A DNA stretch of 8,354 bases. Source: Fimbriimonadaceae bacterium (GTDB taxonomy: Bacteria; Armatimonadota; Fimbriimonadia; Fimbriimonadales; Fimbriimonadaceae). The notes beneath the pieces are model-generated. The model saw only the letters and a program-made list of their open reading frames with translations, was not told the DNA's origin and ran no database searches. The stretch's first letter is position 1. The number at the start of each line of letters is the position of its first letter. The translations under genes were made by a program, and so were the position numbers. Below, piece by piece: positions 1 through 5,378 of this stretch. The stretch is taken from contig JADLGZ010000154.1 in NCBI GenBank assembly GCA_020849075.1, positions 1-8,354 on the forward strand, read 5' to 3'.

Positions 1-304
1 ACGGGACGCGTCGTTCCTCAAAGATTCGGAGTGCTTCCGCTCCCGTGGCGTTAGCAAAGAGCATTGGCAACTTAGTAAGCGGCAAGGAACTTACCGATGC
101 GGTCTCTTCAAATCCTGCGCTCAACGCCTGGGTCAGGTCTCCCTCAGCCAGAGCCCCAATAACCCGAGATCCGTCGCTGACCGGAAGGGCGGGTAGCCCC
201 AAGTCGCGCATTCGTTCGGCGGCTAGTTGCAGAGAGCTCTCTGAACCGACTGGAATGACAGGCTGGCAGAGGGAACCGATCGGGCGCCCTAGGAGGGGAT
301 TCAT
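1..304 (-). CDS. CBS-domain protein (partial, C-terminus beyond window)
   Basis: Reading the minus strand from the ATG at 304-302 gives 101 residues with no stop before the window edge. Residues about 6-60 look like one CBS repeat, with the typical hydrophobic-Asp-Gly-hydrophobic pattern in LPVSDGSRVIGALAEGDL (residues 40-57). A second repeat appears to begin near residue 76 (LTKLPMLFANATGAEAL). CBS pairs usually bind adenine nucleotides and act as regulatory modules; the protein's own activity, if any, would lie in the part not seen. The ATG follows the moxR stop without a gap (TAG then ATG), and a GGGAG lies about 12 nt upstream, so the two genes are probably co-transcribed and translationally coupled. 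Whether it is a stand-alone CBS protein or a fusion cannot be decided here. The domain call rests on sequence pattern only. Confidence 0.75.
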   Translation of the reverse strand, partial: MNPLLGRPIGSLCQPVIPVGSESSLQLAAERMRDLGLPALPVSDGSRVIGALAEGDLTQALSAGFEETASVSSLPLTKLPMLFANATGAEALRIFEERRVP

Positions 305-1255
305 CTAACGAGGAATCTCCCGCGAGTTGATGAGGTCTAGGAGAACCTCGTCAACCGTTATGCCCTGCGTATCAACATCTGCGCGGAGCATCACGCGGTG
401 GCGCAGAACAGGCAATGCGAACTCCTTCACGTCATCGGGAATCAGAAAATCCCTTCCTTTCAAAGCCGCCGTTGCCTTGCCGCACGCAAGCAGGGCCAGT
501 CCCGCACGAGGTGATGCGCCAATTTGGATCTCATGGTGATCCCTCGTGGCGGTGATAATGCTCAGGATGTAATCAAGAATCTTGGGTTCGACAGCCACCG
601 CATCGGCCTGCCCTCTCATCTCCTTCAGCTGGTCCGCATTTGCCACCACCTGTATACCGGCAGCACTGAGGTTTTGCGATCGGAAACCTTCGTGAAATCG
701 TTTCAAGACTTCCCTTTCAGCTTCGGGGGCTGGATATGGGACGAGAACCTTCATGAGGAATCGGTCTTGCTGGGCCTCTGGCAATGGATACGTACCCTCA
801 AACTCGATCGGGTTTTGGGTAGCAAAGACTAGGAAGGGGTCGGGTAAGGGATGGCGTTCACCGTCAATAGAGCTCTGCCGCTCCTCCATCGCCTCCAGAA
901 GGGCCGCCTGAGTCTTGGGAGGTGTCCGATTGATCTCGTCTGCCAATAGAACATTGGTGAAGATTGGTCCCTTCCGCAGCTTGAACTCCACCGTCCGCGG
1001 ATCGAAAACGTTGGTGCCAATAACGTCGCTCGGCATGAGGTCAGGCGTAAACTGGATTCGTGTGTACTGAAGATCTAGTGCTTGGGCAATGCTACGGACC
1101 AGCAGGGTCTTGGCAACACCAGGAACACCCTCCAAGAGAACGTGACCGTTGGCAAGGATCGCCACGAGAACCTGATTGATGAGTCCAGTCTGACCAACGA
1201 TGGCCTTCCCGACCTCGGCGCGCAACCGTTCTGCCGTCTCAATGACGTTCGACAT
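305..1255 (-). CDS. moxR: MoxR-family AAA+ ATPase
   Basis: This 316-residue protein has the full MoxR set of motifs: Walker A GVPGVAKT (residues 43-50), Walker B VLLADEIN (102-109) followed by the family-typical RTPPKTQAALLEAMEERQ, sensor 1 VFATQNP (143-149), the PEAQQDRF segment near 159-166, and sensor 2 in GASPRAG (246-252). The length is normal for the family. MoxR ATPases are cytoplasmic hexameric chaperone-like enzymes that activate or assemble partner proteins, often with VWA-domain or DUF58 partners. Here the next gene is a CBS-domain protein instead, abutting the stop codon. The ATG at 1255 has no recognisable Shine-Dalgarno; a TACGAT hexamer lies 11 nt upstream on the coding strand, compatible with a very short leader. 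The symbol is a family label; the client is unknown. Confidence 0.95.
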   Translation of the reverse strand: MSNVIETAERLRAEVGKAIVGQTGLINQVLVAILANGHVLLEGVPGVAKTLLVRSIAQALDLQYTRIQFTPDLMPSDVIGTNVFDPRTVEFKLRKGPIFTNVLLADEINRTPPKTQAALLEAMEERQSSIDGERHPLPDPFLVFATQNPIEFEGTYPLPEAQQDRFLMKVLVPYPAPEAEREVLKRFHEGFRSQNLSAAGIQVVANADQLKEMRGQADAVAVEPKILDYILSIITATRDHHEIQIGASPRAGLALLACGKATAALKGRDFLIPDDVKEFALPVLRHRVMLRADVDTQGITVDEVLLDLINSREIPR

Positions 1256-1353
1256 ACTTTGCGCAGATCGTACACTATCTAGCTACCATCCGACTTAGTG
1301 GAACCAATGGTGGGGCGGGTACGTTCATACTTGGCAAGCGCAAACAACAAGGA

Positions 1354-1387
1354 CCGTTGGAAACGGACGTCGGAGCAGGGATGCTCC
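1354..1387 (-). terminator. Putative terminator after tatD (two tandem hairpins)
   Basis: On the minus strand, about 10 nt past the tatD stop, there is a 6-bp stem with a 4-nt loop (arms at 1387-1382 and 1377-1372, GGAGCA/TGCTCC). It is followed by a 5-bp stem with a 3-nt loop (arms at 1366-1362 and 1358-1354, CCGTT/AACGG). A moderately T-rich run, TCCTTGTTGTTT, follows at 1353-1342. The stems are short and the T tract is broken, so this is a weak candidate for intrinsic termination of the yebC-to-tatD operon ahead of moxR. Confidence 0.35.
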
Positions 1388-1396
1388 ACGCGCTGC

Positions 1397-2161
1397 TTAC
1401 CGATCCATCTTCGCAAAGAATCCTGACGCGGTTCGGTCAAGCACCTCAACTAGGTCCCTCACTTCAATTCCACGAATCTCTGCCAGTTTACGTGCAATGA
1501 GCGGTAGATGCTTGGGGTGATTTCTCTGGCCACGGTGAGGTTCTGGAGGAAGCCAAGGCGCATCGGTTTCGATCACTAGCCGATCGAGTGGCGATGACCT
1601 TGAAATTTCCCTAAGCTCGTCGTTCTTTCGATAGGTTAACGGGCCGTTCACGCCGAGTAAGCAGCCCAGTCCGAGAGCGCGCTGAGCCGCCTCAGCATCT
1701 CCCGCCCAACAGTGCATTAAGTATGGGTGCAGTGGGCGGGCTTCCAACATGGAAAGGAGTTCGTCATAGGCCTGGCGGCAATGAAACACCAACGGAGCGT
1801 TCAGTTCATTCGCGAGATCAAGCTGTGACCTCAAGGCATGGGCTTGCTGCTCCGGCGAGGTGCGATCCCGGTAGAAGTCCAGCCCAATTTCACCGATCGC
1901 AACAACCTTGGGATGTGTCCAGAGCTCACGATACAGTTTGAGGGAAGCGGGTGAAAACGATGCGACACAGTTCGGATGGTGTCCGACAACCGCATAAACA
2001 TTCTCAAACTTGTCCGCGAGCGCAACGGCCCGGAGCGACCACTCCTCGTCGATCCCGACCACAATCAACCCGGTAACGCCGGCGTCCTGGGCTTCTCGAA
2101 TGGCATCTCCCGCGTTCGGAAATGCATTGAAGTCATTCAGGTGACAATGGGTATCTATCAC
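1397..2161 (-). CDS. tatD: TatD-family metal-dependent hydrolase (DNase)
   Basis: This 254-residue protein is a typical-length TatD TIM-barrel hydrolase. Metal ligands expected for the family are visible: H5 and H7 in the N-terminal DTHCH motif, E91 in GEIGLDFYRD, H127 in VFHCR, H150 in LMHCWAG, and D200 in VIETDAPWL. The C-terminal PEPHRGQRNHP segment matches the usual PxPHRGxRNEP. Family members are cytoplasmic 3'-5' exonucleases or DNases linked to DNA repair or quality control; the exact substrate here is not shown by sequence. The start is GTG at 2161, which overlaps the stop of the upstream acyltransferase gene by 4 nt (GTGA), implying translational coupling. It is the last gene of the yebC-rhomboid-acyltransferase-tatD operon. 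Confidence 0.95.
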   Translation of the reverse strand: MIDTHCHLNDFNAFPNAGDAIREAQDAGVTGLIVVGIDEEWSLRAVALADKFENVYAVVGHHPNCVASFSPASLKLYRELWTHPKVVAIGEIGLDFYRDRTSPEQQAHALRSQLDLANELNAPLVFHCRQAYDELLSMLEARPLHPYLMHCWAGDAEAAQRALGLGCLLGVNGPLTYRKNDELREISRSSPLDRLVIETDAPWLPPEPHRGQRNHPKHLPLIARKLAEIRGIEVRDLVEVLDRTASGFFAKMDR

Positions 2162-2790
2162 AACCGATCCGCCTGCCGTTGCACGTCGTCCAAAGCTTCC
2201 TGTACTTGAGACCTCGCCGTCTCAATATCTTGGACAAAGATCGGTTCTCCGAACACCATCACCCCTCTGGAGAACGGCAATGGGATGAGAAAACGATCCC
2301 AACTTGATGCATAGATGCGCCACTGAGCGCTTGAAGAAGTAGGCACGATTGCGGCCCCGCTCTTTTGGGCCATGGCCAAGAGCCCATCCTGAACGACTCT
2401 GGCTGGCCCGCGTGGACCATCGGGGGTAATAGCCATTGAGGCACCTTCCCTAAGGGTTCGTATGGCTTCCACTAAGACCTTTACACCTTCCCGACCGGTA
2501 CTTCCACGAATCGGCTGATATCCCCACCTCAGGAGTAGTCGGCTGATCACATCGCCATCGCGGCTCTGACTCACCATCGCAGTCAGGCCCCTTCCCTTCA
2601 GGAATCTGGTTCCGACGAATAGCCGACCGTGCCACGTACAAAAGATCAGGGGTTCTGCTGTGTTCTGATATCGTTCGTAGCCAACGCTGGTGATGCGGAG
2701 TGAGCGACCAATGCAGTCTAGCAAGAATAACAACACCGGGGAGAACCATGAAATCAGTTTGCGGTTCAAGTTCGTTGGGACTAGCCTCAA
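2158..2790 (-). CDS. DUF374-family lysophospholipid acyltransferase-like protein
   Basis: From the TTG at 2790 the product is 210 residues, the normal size for the DUF374 branch of the LPLAT acyltransferases. Characteristic motifs are WHGR (residues 53-56), SRDGD (76-80), RGSTGREG (95-102) and TPDGPRGP (122-129). The N-terminus has a hydrophobic segment (about 14-27) likely to seat it on the inner face of the cytoplasmic membrane. The family is presumed to acylate a lipid or lipid-A-like acceptor; the substrate is unknown. I chose TTG because it overlaps the rhomboid stop as TTGA and has GAGG 6 nt upstream (2800-2797). The open frame extends to an ATG at 2970, but that adds 60 residues lying wholly inside the rhomboid gene and unlike the family. 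The ATG at 2862 is possible but less likely. Confidence 0.88.
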   Translation of the reverse strand: MRLVPTNLNRKLISWFSPVLLFLLDCIGRSLRITSVGYERYQNTAEPLIFCTWHGRLFVGTRFLKGRGLTAMVSQSRDGDVISRLLLRWGYQPIRGSTGREGVKVLVEAIRTLREGASMAITPDGPRGPARVVQDGLLAMAQKSGAAIVPTSSSAQWRIYASSWDRFLIPLPFSRGVMVFGEPIFVQDIETARSQVQEALDDVQRQADRL

Positions 2791-3818
2791 AAGAGACCTC
2801 GCGCCCGGGCAATATCTGCTGCCGGATGAAGTGGAAAATCGCGCGCCAATGATTCTCGCCATCCTCCATTTGGATCTAAGGCAATTAGTTCTAGCATTGC
2901 GTCTGGTCGCTCCACGCAATCTTCCAACGCTACGCTCTTGAGGACCTGTATTCGAAGGTCCGAAGAGCAATTTAGCTTCATCCGTTCGAGTGCCGGGACT
3001 TGTCCCAGAGCCCCAAGGGCAATTAGGCGAGGCAGCGCCTGCTCGGAATCCCCTTGCAACTGGCGCAAACGGAATGCGACCTCTTGATGGCGGTCACCCA
3101 GCGTTTGTGACGCATTTGCCGCTTGGGCAAGAGCTACCTGATCATTCGGCCGACGCTCCAAGATCGCTTTGGCGGTGAAGAGGGCTGCGTCCGGCCCTGT
3201 TGACTCAGAAAGTCGCGAGTAAGCGGCATCAAGTTCCGCGTTCCCCGAAGCACCGAAAACGAAGGCCATACTCAGGCCAAAGGCCAATCCGCCGAGGTGC
3301 GCCGCGAACCCGGTCCCGCCTGACGAGTCGCCCAACCGGACAAATGTCCCCAGTACTTGCAAGATGATCCAGGTGCCAGCTACCGCCAGTACAGGGACAT
3401 GGATTTTTGCGCTGATCGGAACTCGTTGCCTGGCGTAACGGATGCCAGCAAAGCCAACGCATGCGGCAACGCAAGCACTGGCGCCAACCAGAACGCCGTT
3501 ATCGGCAGATGTTCGGTACGCTGCCCAATGTACAAGAACTCCAGTGAGCCCACCTAGGACATAAACGATAAGATAGCGCCACCAGCCTAGGGCCAGCTCA
3601 ACTGCCGCGCCAGCGACTGCGATAAACAACATGTTCCCCAGCAAGTGAAACACGTTCCAATGCAAGAATAAGGAGCTGAAAGCAGTTGCCAAAGATGGCA
3701 AAGACGCGCGAAACCCCGCCGTTTCTACCAAACCTCCACCCGACAGCGTTACTTGAACGGCTAGGGCTAAGTTGGCAAGGAGCAGCGCTAAGGTCAGCCA
3801 GGGTACGCGAGGTCCCGT
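2787..3818 (-). CDS. Rhomboid-family intramembrane serine protease with TPR-like C-terminal tail
   Basis: Rhomboid signature elements are present. Numbering from the TTG at 3731, they are HWNVFHLLGNMLF (residues 24-36, with the conserved H29 and N33), the nucleophile motif GASA with Ser85, and the catalytic His145 in AAHLGGLAFG. After the membrane core (to about residue 160), some 150 residues form a soluble helical tail that looks TPR-like, as in Bacillus YqgP/GluP. The usual nucleophile motif is GxSG; here it is GASA, but the Ser-His dyad is intact. The first ordinary start is TTG at 3731, yet the in-frame sequence between the yebC stop and that codon encodes VPWLTLALLLANLALAVQV, a convincing first transmembrane helix. 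No ATG, GTG or TTG precedes it in frame. An ACG at 3818 lies 5 nt after AGGAGG (3829-3824), so I extend the gene to there (343 residues). If only ordinary starts are accepted, use 2787-3731 (314 residues). Confidence 0.85.
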   Translation of the reverse strand, partial: TGPRVPWLTLALLLANLALAVQVTLSGGGLVETAGFRASLPSLATAFSSLFLHWNVFHLLGNMLFIAVAGAAVELALGWWRYLIVYVLGGLTGVLVHWAAYRTSADNGVLVGASACVAACVGFAGIRYARQRVPISAKIHVPVLAVAGTWIILQVLGTFVRLGDSSGGTGFAAHLGGLAFGLSMAFVFGASGNAELDAAYSRLSESTGPDAALFTAKAILERRPNDQVALAQAANASQTLGDRHQEVAFRLRQLQGDSEQALPRLIALGALGQVPALERMKLNCSSDLRIQVLKSVALEDCVERPDAMLELIALDPNGGWRESLARDFPLHPAADIARARGLF

Positions 3819-4562
3819 TTAGTCCTCCTCAAAGTACTCATCCGCAATTTCCACATTAACGTAGGTTTCCTTAACGTCGTCAAGTTCCTCAAGGGCATCA
3901 ACGAGCTTTACAATCTTGCGGATGTCTTCGGGAGACGGGGTGGCAAAATTGGTCGGGATTCGAGCGAGCTCTACCTCCGCCGTCATAATCCCACTCTTTA
4001 TCAAACCGTCGTTGGTACTGTGCAGATTCTCGATCCTCGTTTCAACAACGAAATGTTCATCGTCGCCCCCAACATCCTCCGCGCCAGCGTCTAATGCTGC
4101 TAACGTCACTTTGTCTTCATCTTGGCCTGCCTTGGGAACGAGTATCTGGCCCACGTACTTGAATTGCCAAGCGACCGATCCATTCTCACCCAGGCTTCCC
4201 CCGTTCTTATTGAAGGCGTGCCGCAGTTCCGCCACCGTACGATTTCGGTTTTCAGTATAAACCTCAACCATCAAGGCGGAGCCACCTGGGCCATAGCCTT
4301 CATATACGAGTTCCTCGAACTGCTCACCCTCAATTTCACCCGTACCACGCTTGATGGCCCGGTCAATGTTTTCCTTTGGAAGGGACTCTTCCTTGGCGCG
4401 GTCAATGGCCACGCGAAGACGGGCATTGGTCGCCGGATCGCCCCCGCCAGCTTTCGCCGCAACAATGATCTCGCGACCTAGTTTTGTAAACAGCTTTCCT
4501 CGAATCGCATCTTGCTTACCCTTGCGGATTCGAATATTCTTCCATTTGGAGTGACCAGCCAT
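3819..4562 (-). CDS. yebC: YebC/PmpR-family transcriptional/translation factor
   Basis: This 247-residue protein is a full-length YebC/PmpR/TACO1-type protein. The N-terminus MAGHSKWKNIRIRKGKQD is nearly invariant in the family. It continues with the conserved GGGDPATNARLRVAIDRAK, LPKENIDRAIKRGTGE, YEGYGPGG and NKNGGSLGENGSVAWQF blocks, and ends in an acidic tail. Members have been described as DNA-binding regulators and, more recently, as ribosome-associated factors that help translate proline-rich stretches; sequence alone does not choose between these. It is cytoplasmic. The start is the ATG at 4562; AAAGG lies just 1 nt upstream, too close for a normal Shine-Dalgarno. It heads the minus-strand operon and diverges from the ABC-transporter operon. 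Its stop is followed immediately by the rhomboid frame, and its last codons (GAG GAG GAC) also form the AGGAGG upstream of the rhomboid. Confidence 0.97.
   Translation of the reverse strand: MAGHSKWKNIRIRKGKQDAIRGKLFTKLGREIIVAAKAGGGDPATNARLRVAIDRAKEESLPKENIDRAIKRGTGEIEGEQFEELVYEGYGPGGSALMVEVYTENRNRTVAELRHAFNKNGGSLGENGSVAWQFKYVGQILVPKAGQDEDKVTLAALDAGAEDVGGDDEHFVVETRIENLHSTNDGLIKSGIMTAEVELARIPTNFATPSPEDIRKIVKLVDALEELDDVKETYVNVEIADEYFEED
3824..3829 (-). promoter_or_regulatory. Strong Shine-Dalgarno AGGAGG before the rhomboid frame
   Basis: AGGAGG on the minus strand lies in the last codons of yebC, with a 5-nt spacer (ACTAA) to the ACG at 3818. This placement is correct for initiation at ACG and far too distant (about 90 nt) to serve the TTG at 3731. 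It could be coincidence, since GAG GAG GAC also encodes the acidic C-terminus common in YebC proteins. Confidence 0.5.
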
Positions 4563-4576
4563 ACCTTTGAGCTATT

Positions 4577-4607
4577 TTGACACGGACGGCTTGCCAAGTT
4601 CCAAAAT
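4577..4607 (+). promoter_or_regulatory. Candidate promoter for the ABC-exporter operon in the divergent region
   Basis: A perfect -35 hexamer TTGACA is at 4577-4582. The best -10 candidate is CAAAAT at 4602-4607, a 4-of-6 match with a long 19-nt spacer. Transcription would start near 4614, giving a leader of roughly 27 nt before the GTG at 4641. The element is flanked by an inverted ATTTTG (4574-4579) and CAAAAT (4602-4607), so the minus strand carries a comparable weak TTGGAA/CAAAAT pair facing yebC. The -35 is good and the rest is weak. Confidence 0.4.
4589..4599 (-). repeat. 11-bp motif ACTTGGCAAGC shared by two intergenic regions
   Basis: The minus strand at 4599-4589, in the middle of the yebC/ABC divergent region, reads ACTTGGCAAGC. 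The same 11 bases occur on the plus strand at 1329-1339 in the tatD-moxR gap. The core CTTGCCAAG is almost palindromic. It may be an operator for a common regulator, or chance: the shorter TTGGCAAG also occurs inside coding sequence (for example near 1154 and 3772). Confidence 0.25.
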
Positions 4608-4640
4608 CTTCACTCAAACGGGGTATCACAAGGTCAAACC

Positions 4641-5378
4641 GTGCTCGAAGTATCTAACCTCGTCAAAACTTACAAGGACGTGCGCGCCGTAGACGGGCTT
4701 AGTTTTACGATACATCCCGGCGAGATCGTGGGGTTGATTGGGCCCAACGGGGCGGGCAAGACCACGGCGATGCGTTGTTGCGCCGGTATCTTAAGGCCCA
4801 CCAGCGGTTCGATCAAGATTAATGGTCACGACATTGTTGGGAATCAGGCACAGGCTAAGAGCGGCCTAGCCTACGTTCCCGAAGTCCCAAGCCTTTATGA
4901 ACTCCTAACTGTAGATGAACACTTGAAGTTCATTGCGATGTGTTACGGCACCCTCGACGTATATGAGTCGCGTAAGGATGAGTTGCTGGATCGATACCAT
5001 CTCTCGGAGAAACGGGGTGACCTAATCGCAACCCTTAGCAAGGGTATGCGTCAGAAATTCAGTGTGGCCTGCGCCCTGGTGCATCGGGCTAATGTCTTGC
5101 TCTTTGATGAGCCGTTAATCGGCATTGATCCTGCCGGGGTCGCCGAGATCAAGCAAGAGTTTCTGAATGCCAAGGGCGAAGGAGCGAGCATTGTGATCTC
5201 AACCCACCTCTTGGACACCGCAGAAAGGCTCTGCGACCGAATCCTCATTGTTTCTCGCGGACGATTGCTGTTTCAGGGAACGCTGGATACGCTTCGTGGC
5301 GGCAAGGAAGCCACTCTCGAACAGCTATTTCTGGAAATCACGGAAGGAGACCAAGGTGCACCCCCTCCTATGGCTTAG
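4641..5378 (+). CDS. ABC transporter ATP-binding protein
   Basis: This 245-residue cytoplasmic ATPase has Walker A GPNGAGKTT (residues 34-42), a VPE segment at the Q-loop position (79-81), the signature LSKGM in place of LSGGQ (132-136), Walker B NVLLFDEP (151-158), D-loop GID (161-163) and the switch histidine H179 in ISTHL. The PE-type Q-loop and LSKGM signature are typical of export ATPases of the CcmA/EcsA/Nat class. Its partner is the membrane protein encoded next, whose GTG start lies 23 nt inside this gene. The start is GTG at 4641, preceded by AAGG (4630-4633) at a 7-nt spacing. The cargo is not evident from sequence. This is the first gene of the plus-strand operon. Confidence 0.95.
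   Translation: MLEVSNLVKTYKDVRAVDGLSFTIHPGEIVGLIGPNGAGKTTAMRCCAGILRPTSGSIKINGHDIVGNQAQAKSGLAYVPEVPSLYELLTVDEHLKFIAMCYGTLDVYESRKDELLDRYHLSEKRGDLIATLSKGMRQKFSVACALVHRANVLLFDEPLIGIDPAGVAEIKQEFLNAKGEGASIVISTHLLDTAERLCDRILIVSRGRLLFQGTLDTLRGGKEATLEQLFLEITEGDQGAPPPMA
5344..5349 (+). promoter_or_regulatory. Shine-Dalgarno AAGGAG that fixes the permease start
   Basis: AAGGAG lies inside the ATPase gene, 6 nt before the GTG at 5356. The open frame of the permease extends upstream to 5248, but those 36 extra residues are non-hydrophobic, lie in the ATPase coding sequence and have no comparable ribosome-binding site. Confidence 0.7.

Noticed and set aside
2450..2869. 139-residue open frame on the minus strand
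   Set aside because: It is an out-of-frame shadow of the acyltransferase and rhomboid genes with no recognisable domain.
2791..2970. 60-residue N-terminal extension of the acyltransferase frame up to an ATG at 2970
   Set aside because: It lies entirely inside the rhomboid C-terminus, has no family resemblance, and the TTG at 2790 has a proper GAGG and couples to the rhomboid stop.
4122..4481. 119-residue plus-strand open frame antisense to yebC (and the similar one at 3916-4260)
   Set aside because: It is complementary to a highly conserved gene and has no start signal or domain.
5248..5355. 36-residue N-terminal extension of the permease frame
   Set aside because: It overlaps the ATPase coding sequence (H-loop to C-terminus), is Cys/Arg-rich and non-hydrophobic, and the GTG at 5356 has a strong AAGGAG.
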